In this document: positions 8,152-16,726 of the stretch, in pieces
How positions within the stretch are numbered: the stretch's first letter is position 1
How the letters are laid out: every line of letters begins with the position of its first letter
The notes under the pieces: model-generated
What the model saw: the letters and a program-made list of their open reading frames with translations, nothing else
Told to the model about the DNA's origin: nothing
Database searches by the model: none
DNA from: Enterococcus pallens ATCC BAA-351
GTDB taxonomy: Bacteria > Bacillota > Bacilli > Lactobacillales > Enterococcaceae
Length of the DNA stretch: 64,000 nt
Assembly: GCF_000407485.1 (NCBI RefSeq)
Contig: NZ_ASWD01000001.1
Span: 868,001 to 932,000 of the forward strand
Reading direction: 5' to 3'
Position numbers and translations under genes: made by a program

Positions 8152-8563
8152 AGTAAGACCTTCTTTTTCGTTTTTTTTCAGTATACCATCAGTTGAAGGA
8201 TTTGGGAAAGGGGTATTGAACCGATTGATCTTAATCAAAACTAATTGTGTAGATGGCAATCACTTCATCTATCCTATTAGTCCGTTACATTATTCAGTAT
8301 ATCGTTTGTGACCTTACTGTATAATATGTAGTGATCTCACCATTTCATCCAAGGATTCTGTGGTGATAATTTCTATTGCTCTTTTTTAGAATCTCATCAC
8401 TCAAAGTGACTAAATAATTCCTCGACCGAGGATTTTTTATACTCATAAGTTAGTAGATCATAATATACCAACTTTATAATTATTTATACGTTCTTAAAAA
8501 GAATCGATGTACAATAAAAAGCCAGAAAAAACTATAAAATAAATTCTCCCTAGCTTATTCAAC
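8152..8563. other. Intergenic region
   Basis: 412 bp without a supported gene. It holds the promoter side of the small protein at 7729 and a hairpin CCTCG-AC-CGAGG followed by ATTTTTTAT at about 8419-8440 that looks like a plus-strand terminator without an obvious gene. The remainder is AT-rich with no further structure. Confidence 0.5.
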
Positions 8564-9967
8564 TTACATCTCCGCCAATGAAATCAAACGGATTTTCTTC
8601 TCCTCTGCCAACTCCTTCACCTGCTTAGTGAAGCCTCTTTTGGAAAACAAAAACAATGCCTTATTGGTATAAGGAAAATATTTGCTGTGCTGCAGCAGCT
8701 GCTCAGCTGTCGGCGTATCCATTTTTTCATTGCACCAGAAGCAATCACCTATTAGCAAATCTTCGTCCTCTACACCTAGTCCAATGATCGCCACCTTTTC
8801 TGGCTGAGCTGTTTTCTTTTTGCTGGAGGAAGGATTGCCCCACCAGGAACCGGCAACAGCAAGCTGGAAGGGCAGTCGTTCGCTTCCGTTTTTCTCCAGC
8901 AGCCAATCGCGACAGTACTGTTCAAAGGTAATTGCTGTAAATTGCAGCAGATCTTCAGCAATCTGTTTCCAGATCAACTCCGTCCGGTTTGTTTCAATGA
9001 ACTGCTTGTATTTTGGAACATAACGATACCAGAATCGAAACAGACCATCAGCGATGCCGTAGATCGGTTTGTTCTTGCCGATCTCAGTTAGAGCGCTTCT
9101 CTTTTCAACTATTTCCAGATCCATTAAGGTTTCCAAGTACTTGGTCAATGGTCCCGATTCGATACCGGTTCGACTGACGATTTCTCTGACCTCAGTTGCC
9201 CCTGCAGCAATAGCAGCGATAATGTCATTGTATCGGTTAGGCGTCCGCAGCTCTTGCATCAGCAGATTATTTGGCTCTTCATAGAGAAATGTATTTTTGC
9301 ACAACACATAGTTTAAGATATTTTCCTTTAGAGACAGATTGTCATCAAAGCATTTTAAATAAAACGGAACACCACCAGTCAATCCGTAAATAGTCATGAA
9401 AACTTCCTTCGGGATTCGCGGCAGTAGTGAATGAGCCTCGCTAAAGGTCAATGATGACAAATGGATTTGCCGGGTAACTTTGTCATGGAAAGGACTCTTG
9501 CTGTCTAAAACTTGTGCTTCCATAAACGCCACCTGTGAGCCTGCTAAAATCAATAGCAGATTATCCAATCCTTGATAAGAGTTTTCTATCACCTGCAGCA
9601 AACTTGTGACAATTTCATCACTTGATTTCGCTAAATGCGGATAATCGTCAATGATAAAAACAATTGGTTCATCTGATGCTTGGGCAAGCTCTGCTACGGC
9701 TTCAAATGCTGTCTGAAAATCTGCGAATGGCTTAATTGAATCGGCTGGCTCGGTTAAGTCTTTAACAGCCTGACTTAAATTAGCCAGATTGATGCCTGGG
9801 CCAAACTGATCAGCCGTAAATAAAATTGTCTGCTTGTCTTTGACAAATTCCGTTAGCAATTGAGTCTTTCCGATTCGGCGCCGCCCATAAAGTACCATTA
9901 GTTCAAATTGTTTACTGGCCACTATTTCCTCCAGCTCCGCAAGCTCTTGCTTTCTTCCAACAAACAT
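8564..9967 (-). CDS. AAA-type ATPase with DUF234-like C-terminal domain
   Basis: 467 residues, starting at the ATG at 9967 five bases after GAGGTG. It begins FVGRKQELAELEEIV, then the Walker A-like MVLYGRRRIGKTQLL, a Walker B region (EPIVFIIDDYPHLAKSSDE) and a winged-helix segment (EVREIVSRTGIESGPLTKYL), followed by the C-terminal domain with RFWYRYVPKYKQFIE. This is the archaeal/bacterial STAND-like ATPase family (DUF234/DUF4143 neighbourhood), whose C-terminal region often resembles a restriction-type nuclease fold; role unknown, with defence or toxin functions suggested for some. Monocistronic. Confidence 0.85.
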   Translation of the reverse strand: MFVGRKQELAELEEIVASKQFELMVLYGRRRIGKTQLLTEFVKDKQTILFTADQFGPGINLANLSQAVKDLTEPADSIKPFADFQTAFEAVAELAQASDEPIVFIIDDYPHLAKSSDEIVTSLLQVIENSYQGLDNLLLILAGSQVAFMEAQVLDSKSPFHDKVTRQIHLSSLTFSEAHSLLPRIPKEVFMTIYGLTGGVPFYLKCFDDNLSLKENILNYVLCKNTFLYEEPNNLLMQELRTPNRYNDIIAAIAAGATEVREIVSRTGIESGPLTKYLETLMDLEIVEKRSALTEIGKNKPIYGIADGLFRFWYRYVPKYKQFIETNRTELIWKQIAEDLLQFTAITFEQYCRDWLLEKNGSERLPFQLAVAGSWWGNPSSSKKKTAQPEKVAIIGLGVEDEDLLIGDCFWCNEKMDTPTAEQLLQHSKYFPYTNKALFLFSKRGFTKQVKELAEEKKIRLISLAEM

Positions 9968-10104
9968 CACTTCACCTCATTTGATAAGATTTATATTCAG
10001 TATATCATAAACTACTAAATTACGATCTACTTAAGAAAACTACTCCAAAGTAAACGTCCGCACACGAATTGAACTACAAAAAGCAGTAACTAGCTTCCAG
10101 CCCT

Positions 10105-10145
10105 AAAAAATGATCCCAGAGATTTGCTCTCTGGGATCATTTTTT
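10105..10145. terminator. Bidirectional terminator hairpin
   Basis: AAAATGATCCCAGAG and its complement CTCTGGGATCATTTT surround a short loop, giving a near-perfect 15-bp stem with A and T tails on both sides. It serves the DUF1003 gene on the minus strand. Confidence 0.85.
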
Positions 10146-10178
10146 GTCTGTATCGAGATAATTTCTAAAGCCGCAGTT

Positions 10179-10883
10179 TCACTGGTGTGGTGTTTGGCTT
10201 TGATCTTGATTAGGATCAGTAGGGGGATTTTGAGCCAATAGCTCTTGTAAAATTTCCACCTGCAGCTTTTGCAGATCCAGAATGTGCTGCCATTTGGTGG
10301 ACATTAAATAATCAATTTTCTCATGAAGCAAATGAATTTCTACCTCTGCTTTGACATTGACTTGATAGTCATTGTCAGCCTCTACCCGATCACGATCTGC
10401 TTGGCGATTTTGACTCATTAAAATAATCGGCGCCTGAATCGCTGCTAAACAAGAAAGAGCTAAGTTCAGCAGAATGAAAGGAAATTTATCAAAAGGCTGA
10501 AAAAACAAGGGTAACGTATTTAGAATAATCCACATAGCTAAAATAAGTAAAAATAGAATAATAAATGGCCAGCTCCCGCCAAACTTAGCGATACCATCGG
10601 CAATTTTTTGCCCTGTCGTTTCTTTGGTCTTCAAGGCATCATTGACATTTTGAATGTGCACTTGCTCATTACGAATTTTATGCTTTAATTCATTGTCAAA
10701 TTGTTTCGTCGTATGGATTTCTTGAGTCAGCAATTGATTAATGAATTGAAACCGATAATTTAGCACTGTTTGATAAGAAAGAATTGAGTCTTGCGTCATC
10801 TTAGGTGCTTGCTTCAGGATGAATGCCTGAAGATCGGTTTCCAATTCCTTGAATTGAACGCTTCTTTCTGATTGATCTGCCAT
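10179..10883 (-). CDS. DUF1003 domain membrane protein
   Basis: 234 residues from the ATG at 10883, with AGGTG six bases upstream; a GTG nine bases earlier is also open but sits on the ribosome site. Two membrane segments lie around residues 105-155 (SWPFIILFLLILAMWIILNT and FPFILLNLALSCLAAIQAPI), followed by the DUF1003 signature MSQNRQADRDRVEADNDY. The N terminus is helical and probably cytoplasmic; the C terminus is Gln/Pro-rich. Function is unknown for the family. Stands alone. Confidence 0.88.
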   Translation of the reverse strand: MADQSERSVQFKELETDLQAFILKQAPKMTQDSILSYQTVLNYRFQFINQLLTQEIHTTKQFDNELKHKIRNEQVHIQNVNDALKTKETTGQKIADGIAKFGGSWPFIILFLLILAMWIILNTLPLFFQPFDKFPFILLNLALSCLAAIQAPIILMSQNRQADRDRVEADNDYQVNVKAEVEIHLLHEKIDYLMSTKWQHILDLQKLQVEILQELLAQNPPTDPNQDQSQTPHQ

Positions 10884-11508
10884 CAATATCACCTGCTTTT
10901 AGTTTTATGATAGCACGTTTCTTCTTAGTTCCTGCTAAATATGCCCTGCTGGTTTTGTTAGAATGCTACTTTCTTAATGTTCATAGGCCTTCCACAACTT
11001 TGGCGGCAGAACGGTTCGTTAACTTCATTGGCAATTCTCCGAGATTGCGAGCCATTAAAGTGCTGTAATAACTATATTTCTTCTAGCACAGTCTCTGTAT
11101 CCGATCGATAACCAACTGAGATACCAGCTTCACTAACATTCAATTTAGAGCATAAGACTCACATTTTTTAGTTATTTTATACTCATTTTGTTTGTTCAAT
11201 CAAAATTTTTTTCGCCTTTAAAACCCTGTTATAACAGTCCTGGAAGCGTTTTCGTAATTTTCACAAGCATTTTGTCTAGCACCCTAGACTTTTGCATTCA
11301 GTAAATTTTACTCTACGATTAAATCAACCTTCTTCAAAAAAAACTGCAAAAGTCTAGGGTGTTTTGCAAAAGTCTCATTTTGTTTTTTTATTCTTTTCGT
11401 TTATTGTTTAGTCACCGGCCGGATCAACAAATAATTTCATAGGAGAATGATCCATAATCTCACAATTAGAAACATCCTATACAAAAAGGATTAAGGAGGA
11501 AGCTACCG
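10884..11508. other. Intergenic region with a 17-bp inverted repeat
   Basis: 625 bp with no supported gene. CACCCTAGACTTTTGCA at 11280-11296 is repeated in inverted form at 11345-11361, and a partial third copy TTGCAAAAGTCT follows at about 11363-11375. The array sits about 130 bp upstream of the next gene and could be an operator or a recombination site. A ribosome site AAGGAGG precedes 11509. Confidence 0.55.
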
Positions 11509-11892
11509 ATGACTGAACAGCCTTTCACACACTACCAGCTGTTTCACTTAAAAAGAAAAACACTTGAAGAGCAAATTATTCATTATTACCAAAAAACTCG
11601 TGATAGTTCAGTGACTATCCAGCTGTTACTAGCTATGAAAATCCGCCATATGTTGGGCGAATCCGATTTTGAATTGTTCCTGCAGGATTTGGTAAAGCAT
11701 TTATTTGCCAATACCAAAATTACTCGCCCACTGCGTCGTTACTTTTACTTTTTCAAAGAATACTTTGACGAAAAAGAGTGGAAGCTTTTGTTCGCTCGAT
11801 GTTTTCCACCTGAACATGTTACTACTGAATTATTGACAGTCACCCCGTCAACCATTGTTGCACCTGAAATTACTACATTAGAAAGTTCTTGA
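11509..11892 (+). CDS. Hypothetical protein paired with a DUF2922 protein
   Basis: 127 residues beginning MTEQPFTHYQLFHLKRKTLE, preceded by AAGGAGG. It is helical and basic, with FLQDLVKHLF and RPLRRYFYFFKEYFDEKEWK, and has no signal peptide. The last 25 residues are Thr/Ser-rich and probably unstructured. I do not recognise the family. It is 27 bp upstream of the DUF2922 gene with its own ribosome site, so the two are probably co-transcribed. Confidence 0.7.
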   Translation: MTEQPFTHYQLFHLKRKTLEEQIIHYYQKTRDSSVTIQLLLAMKIRHMLGESDFELFLQDLVKHLFANTKITRPLRRYFYFFKEYFDEKEWKLLFARCFPPEHVTTELLTVTPSTIVAPEITTLESS

Positions 11893-11919
11893 GAGAATAT
11901 TTAAAGGAGAGAAAAACTT

Positions 11920-12627
11920 ATGTTAAAACTAGCCGCCGTATTTGAAAATGCCGCAGGAAAAAACCACAGCTGGAGCTTCAATGAGCCCGATCCAAATAAA
12001 AGTCCAGAGGAAATCCGCTCAATATTAGAAGCCATGACCACCTTACATCTATTTGAAAAGGACGGTATCCGTCAATTTTGTAAAGTTGTTTCAGCGAAAT
12101 TCGTTGAAACTATCGAAACACCGCTTTTTGATTTATCGAAACCAACGCCAGAGGCTTATGTCGCTGATCCAACGAATGTTTTTACGACACACATTGTTCC
12201 TGAAGGAGTGAACCAAGTTTTAGAAATGTCTGTTGTCGAAGAAGGAAAGCCAGAAAAAGTTGCAGTAGAAGCTACTGTAGAAAAAGCGCTGACTTCTGGA
12301 AATAAAGGAGTTGTTGCAACTAAAGCTGTAAAAGCAGCCGTTCAACCCCTTGAGAAGAAAGAAACCGTTCTTTCACCAACTGCTCCGGTTATAACTCCGA
12401 CTGAACTAACCGCTATGATTGAGAAAGCAACCAAACCCATGACTTCTGTTATGCCTGGCAGATGCGTTCAGCAGTTAGAGACTATAAAAAGGGAAGCTGA
12501 CTCATCAGAACCTGCTACGCCAGCTCCAGAAAAACCGATTAATCCACGAAAGGCACAGGTAGATCGGCTGCGAGCCTATCATGAAGCGAACAAGAAGAAG
12601 AAAAGAAGCAAGAAGAAAAAGCGCTGA
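11920..12627 (+). CDS. DUF2922-like protein with long disordered basic tail
   Basis: 235 residues. The first ~70 (MLKLAAVFENAAGKNHSWSF through AKFVETIETPLFD) match the DUF2922 pattern of small proteins that bind nothing yet known. They are followed by an extended Ala/Val/Thr/Pro-rich linker and a Lys-rich end (NKKKKRSKKKKR) that could bind nucleic acid or acidic polymers. Typical DUF2922 proteins are about 70 residues, so the tail is an addition. Starts 27 bp after the preceding gene. Confidence 0.72.
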   Translation: MLKLAAVFENAAGKNHSWSFNEPDPNKSPEEIRSILEAMTTLHLFEKDGIRQFCKVVSAKFVETIETPLFDLSKPTPEAYVADPTNVFTTHIVPEGVNQVLEMSVVEEGKPEKVAVEATVEKALTSGNKGVVATKAVKAAVQPLEKKETVLSPTAPVITPTELTAMIEKATKPMTSVMPGRCVQQLETIKREADSSEPATPAPEKPINPRKAQVDRLRAYHEANKKKKRSKKKKR

Positions 12628-13200
12628 GTTTTTCCTGACTAATTAGGATAGCTGAATTAGCAAGTTTTTATGGCGGAGGCTGGAGTATTTAGAAGGGTAA
12701 GAGCTTCCGCCATAACTAAATGAAACATGAAAAATACCTCTAGTTTGGGCAAACGAGAGGTACTTTTCTGAGAGAATATATAAAAAGGAAAGAAAAAGGG
12801 CAGGTCTAGTAATTTATAAGCAATGATTGGCAGATGATTGAGAAGCAACCGTCAGAGGGAGCATTTGCTTTGCTTCTTGTCACCTATCATTTATCTACAC
12901 TTATATTTTAATTTATTTTACCGCTGTTTTGGGTCCTTTTTTTTTTAAGATACCTTAAATTGCTCAATATATTGCTAAAATAGTAACTATTTGATTTTTT
13001 CTAAGGAAATCTATCGCGAAAGAAACATCTACCTAACTCTTTAATGCTCGATCGGATTTCAAAGCGGAAACTATTTCTTACTTTTTTAACGGCAACAGTG
13101 CGATCACTTTTCCAATACTGACTAGATGATTTTTTTACTATGAAAGCTCCGACTCGCAAAAGAACCTGCCGCGCCTCATGGACGCAACAGGTTCAACTGA
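12628..13200. other. Intergenic region with two hairpins
   Basis: 573 bp without a gene. A hairpin at 12670-12713 (ATGGCGGAGGCT with AGCTTCCGCCAT) and a second at 12735-12762 (TACCTCT with AGAGGTA, inner TTTG/CAAA) probably end the DUF2922 transcript. Near 13162-13195 AACCTG/CAGGTT forms the minus-strand terminator of dapF. The rest is AT-rich. Confidence 0.6.
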
Positions 13201-14031
13201 TTATAGATTTAAATTTTCGTCAATGATGGTCCCTTCGATTACCCGATTGGTATCACCGATTAAGAAAAGGTTCTCGCCTTCGACATTGACTTGCAGCTGA
13301 CCACCAAGGACTTCTACTTTGACGGGATTGTCTGGAGTTAAGCCTTTTTTGTTCAGTACGTACGCAGTTGAGCCGGTTCCTGTCCCACAAGCTAAGGTGA
13401 AATCTTCTACTCCGCGTTCGTAGGTCCGTTCAACCACATGCCCGTCTCGCAATAGATCATAAAAATTGACGTTGGCACCTTTTTCAAAGGCTGGATGATT
13501 CCGCAGTTCGCGTCCTAAATCAAGAATCGTCTCTAATTGTGTCATCGCCAAGTCTGGGTAATGCACAACCAAGTGAGGAATTCCGGGATTGCCCAGCTCC
13601 ACATAGTCGACGATAATCTCACGGCCTTCGACTTGCAAAACGATGTCTTGTTTGAAGACAGCTGGGGAATTCAACTGAACACGATAAATCCGTTCAGATA
13701 ATCGTTGCGCAGGTACATCGCCAGCAATTGATTCGATGACCATTTCTTCTAATGCTAAGCCGATTTCGTAGGCAAAGCGGGCTACACAGCGAGCACCGTT
13801 GCCGCACATTTCAGCTTCTGACCCGTCAGAATTGTAATAACGGGCGTAAAAATCGCCGCCGTTTTTGGCTGCTTCAATGGCAATCAGTGTGTCTGCGCCT
13901 ACCGAAACCCGTCGTTCACAGGTTTGTTTCGCCAGCTGGCTTAATTGTTCACCGGTTAAACCTAGTTCAAGATTGTTGACCACAATGAAATCATTGCCGG
14001 CCCCTTGCATTTTGTTAAAAGGAATTTTCAT
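13201..14031 (-). CDS. dapF: Diaminopimelate epimerase
   Basis: 276 residues. Interconverts LL- and meso-2,6-diaminopimelate in the cytoplasm, the penultimate step of lysine synthesis, using two cysteines as acid and base. Both active-site boxes are visible: EMCGNGARCVARF and the later TLACGTGTGSTAYV. The start MKIPFNKMQGAGNDFIV is the standard family N terminus. It is the last gene of the dapL-lysA-dapF unit, 18 bp after lysA. Full length, no anomalies. Confidence 0.97.
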   Translation of the reverse strand: MKIPFNKMQGAGNDFIVVNNLELGLTGEQLSQLAKQTCERRVSVGADTLIAIEAAKNGGDFYARYYNSDGSEAEMCGNGARCVARFAYEIGLALEEMVIESIAGDVPAQRLSERIYRVQLNSPAVFKQDIVLQVEGREIIVDYVELGNPGIPHLVVHYPDLAMTQLETILDLGRELRNHPAFEKGANVNFYDLLRDGHVVERTYERGVEDFTLACGTGTGSTAYVLNKKGLTPDNPVKVEVLGGQLQVNVEGENLFLIGDTNRVIEGTIIDENLNL

Positions 14032-14049
14032 TAGTTGCTCCTAGCATAC

Positions 14050-15348
14050 TTATTTCAGTGATTCGGGAATCACTTCGTTTTGGATCATTTGATCCAAGCT
14101 TTGACGTTTTACGATTAAATCAGCCTGGCCATCTTTAACCAACACTACAGCTGGAATCGCCAATTTATTGTAATTGCTGGCCATTGAATAGCCGTAAGCA
14201 CCTGTTGAGAAGGTGGCAAAAATATCTCCTGTCTCCACGTTGGGCAGCTCAAGATCTTTCACCAAAATATCGGTACTTTCGCAAGCTTTACCTGAAACTG
14301 TGACTGTTTCGGCTGCCGCCTGATCGGCTTTATTAGCTAACACACCAGTATAGTTGGCATCGTACAATCCTGGGCGAATATTGTCGGTCATCCCACCGTC
14401 TATACTGACATATTTCCGGATTCCTGGCAATTCTTTGATCGCGCCGATCGTGTGCAGGGTAATTCCTGCTTCGGCAACGATACTTCGACCAGGTTCGATT
14501 ACAACAGCTGGCTGCGGATAATTTTCCTTTTCACAGAATGCCAACACTTTATCCATCATTGGTGCCAAGAAATAAGCAAATGGCTGGCGAATATCTTCGT
14601 CGGTATAACGGACGCCAAAGCCGCCGCCGAAATTCAATTCACTGATTTCGTAGTCAAAGCGTTCCTTCACCATTTTTACTAAATCTAGCGCAATGTCTAC
14701 TGCGCCAAGATGAGCACTATTATCTGACAGCTGACTGCCCACGTGAAAATGGAAGCCTAAGAAATTGATTCCAGCTGCTTCGATTGCTTTTTGTACCTGA
14801 GGGAACAAAATATCATCATTGATAGGAATTCCGAATTTAGAATCCTTTTGCCCAGTTGAAATAAATGAATGGGTCGCCACATTTACTTCAGGCGTTATAC
14901 GGAATAAGATATTGACTGTTTTATTTTTTTCTTGCGCCATGGCTGAAATTAAATCCACCTCTTGCAGACTATCTACGATAATCCGGCCTACCCCATGATC
15001 GATCGCCATTTCTAATTCAACCATTGATTTGTTGTTGCCGTTGATTTCGATTTTTTCTACCGGGAAGCCTGCCTGTAAAGCTGTATGCAGTTCGCCGTCG
15101 GAAAGAACCTCCAATGAGAAGCCTTGTTTTTCGATAATTTTCAGCATCGCCATGGTTGAAAAAGCTTTGCTGGCATAGGCTACCCGCACGTTTTCGTATT
15201 TATCAACAAAGTCGCGGCGCAATTCCTGGCAGCGTTCTTCAATGATGCTTTGTGAGAAAACATAAAGCGGTGTTCCGTAGGTTTTAGCTAAATCCACTGT
15301 GTCGCAGCCATCCCAAAATAAATGGCCGTTTTTTACTGTCAGTTCCAT
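14050..15348 (-). CDS. lysA: Diaminopimelate decarboxylase
   Basis: 432 residues, the normal length. A PLP enzyme that decarboxylates meso-diaminopimelate to L-lysine. It shows the fold-type III alanine-racemase-like barrel with the PLP lysine in VRVAYASKAFS, the glycine-rich phosphate site in LNFGGGFGVRY, the EPGRSIVAEAG motif and the C-terminal ACESTDIL active-site segment contributed to the dimer partner. It starts 1 bp before the stop of dapL and so is tightly coupled to it. Confidence 0.97.
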   Translation of the reverse strand: MELTVKNGHLFWDGCDTVDLAKTYGTPLYVFSQSIIEERCQELRRDFVDKYENVRVAYASKAFSTMAMLKIIEKQGFSLEVLSDGELHTALQAGFPVEKIEINGNNKSMVELEMAIDHGVGRIIVDSLQEVDLISAMAQEKNKTVNILFRITPEVNVATHSFISTGQKDSKFGIPINDDILFPQVQKAIEAAGINFLGFHFHVGSQLSDNSAHLGAVDIALDLVKMVKERFDYEISELNFGGGFGVRYTDEDIRQPFAYFLAPMMDKVLAFCEKENYPQPAVVIEPGRSIVAEAGITLHTIGAIKELPGIRKYVSIDGGMTDNIRPGLYDANYTGVLANKADQAAAETVTVSGKACESTDILVKDLELPNVETGDIFATFSTGAYGYSMASNYNKLAIPAVVLVKDGQADLIVKRQSLDQMIQNEVIPESLK

Positions 15349-15349
15349 C

Positions 15350-16510
15350 TTATTCCCCCTCGTTTAGTGCATCGATCAAGTTAGCAAATGTCTGAATACC
15401 TAATAACAAGTGTTTTTCGTCAAATTTCATTTTGCCGCTGTGCAATGGATAAGTATAGCCCTTTTCCTCGTCACGAATGCCCAAGAAGAAAAACATCCCT
15501 GGCATAACCGTTTGATACATCGAAAAATCTTCTGCGATTAAATACGGAGGTGTTTCCACATAATAATCGGCTGCCACTTTCTCCAAAACTTCCACCATAC
15601 GAGCATCGTTATCCACCACACGATACATGTGATTGAAGATAACTTCCGCTTCACAGCCGTAGCCTTTAGCGATTTCTGAAGCAATTAAGTCAATTCGGCG
15701 AACAACTTCGTCATAGACCTTATCATCAAAAGCCCGCATCGTACCATGCAGCACAACTTCCTGGGCGATGATGTTCATCGCTTCTCCGCCATGGATGGTT
15801 CCAAAGGTCAACACGACATTATCCAGCGGACTGATGTTGCGGGCTAGGATACTGGATAATCCAGAAATAATTCCCCCTGTCGCCACGATCGCATCTTCCC
15901 CCTGCTGCGGCTGAGCTCCGTGCGAGCTGAGACCCTTCACGATAATCGTTACTTCAGCATTGCGGGCCATCATTGGTCCTGGACGACAAGAAATTTGACC
16001 CGCCGGCAGATCAGGAAAGACATGCAGACCGACAATTTCATCTACACCTAGCTCCTGTAAAATACCCGTATCCACGATCAGCTGTGCCCCGCCTGGTCCT
16101 TCTTCAGCCGGTTGGAAAACCAAAACGATCGTGCCGCGCACCTTTTCAGGATGCTTAGTTAAGTACGCCGCAAAGCCTAACAAGGTAGACATATGGCCGT
16201 CATGGCCGCAGGCGTGCATTTTTCCAGTTGTCTTTGAAGCAAATTCGTAGCCTGTTTGTTCCTCCACCGGTAACGCATCGATATCTGAACGGTAGGCAAT
16301 TGTCTTACCTGGACGTTCACTGCGGATTACCGCAATCGTGCCGGTGTTGACCACTTCATGTATTTCAGTGATGCCAAAGGAAGCCAACTTTTCACGGATA
16401 TATTTAGCAGTTTGGAATTCCTCCAAGCCTAGTTCGGGAATTTGGTGCAGCTCCCGGCGCATCTTAGTAACTAATTCTTCTAATTCTTGTATCTCAAGCT
16501 CGATCATCAT
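15350..16510 (-). CDS. dapL: N-acetyldiaminopimelate deacetylase (M20 family)
   Basis: 386 residues. Removes the acetyl group from N-acetyl-LL-diaminopimelate in the acetyl branch of the DAP pathway. M20 metallopeptidase features are present: the HACGHDGHMS metal motif, QPAEEGPGG with the catalytic Glu, and the second-domain HVFPDLPAG / GLSSHGAQPQQGEDAI segments. General M20 amidohydrolases look alike, but its place in one unit with lysA and dapF, together with the acetyltransferase DapH elsewhere in the window, supports this substrate. First gene of the unit, with a promoter at 16574-16601. Confidence 0.9.
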   Translation of the reverse strand: MMIELEIQELEELVTKMRRELHQIPELGLEEFQTAKYIREKLASFGITEIHEVVNTGTIAVIRSERPGKTIAYRSDIDALPVEEQTGYEFASKTTGKMHACGHDGHMSTLLGFAAYLTKHPEKVRGTIVLVFQPAEEGPGGAQLIVDTGILQELGVDEIVGLHVFPDLPAGQISCRPGPMMARNAEVTIIVKGLSSHGAQPQQGEDAIVATGGIISGLSSILARNISPLDNVVLTFGTIHGGEAMNIIAQEVVLHGTMRAFDDKVYDEVVRRIDLIASEIAKGYGCEAEVIFNHMYRVVDNDARMVEVLEKVAADYYVETPPYLIAEDFSMYQTVMPGMFFFLGIRDEEKGYTYPLHSGKMKFDEKHLLLGIQTFANLIDALNEGE

Positions 16511-16573
16511 ATCATCCTTCGCCAGTGAAATTATTCTGTCTTTTTGATTAAAATAGCATTGATAGTTTCTAAT

Positions 16574-16601
16574 ATTATAGTATAAATGCTCAAATTGTCT
16601 A
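16574..16601 (-). promoter_or_regulatory. Promoter of the dapL-lysA-dapF unit
   Basis: On the minus strand a -35 element TAGACA and a -10 element TATAAT are separated by 16 bp. The same -35 hexamer appears before dapA. No lysine riboswitch is present in the short leader (about 60 nt). Confidence 0.6.
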
Positions 16602-16654
16602 GTGAAGTTTGCATCTTTTGCCTACCTTAAAGGAAAACTTACTGAGACATGGCA

Positions 16655-16703
16655 AAAAGACAAACCTAGAGGAAAAAAATCCCTGCTCAGGTTTGCCTTT
16701 TTT
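16655..16703 (-). terminator. Terminator after the enoate-reductase-like gene
   Basis: AGGCAAACCT and AGGTTTGTCTTTTT pair on the minus strand with a T-rich tail, just beyond the stop codon at 16727. Confidence 0.65.
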
Positions 16704-16726
16704 CTTCTATTTATATACTCAGGAAA

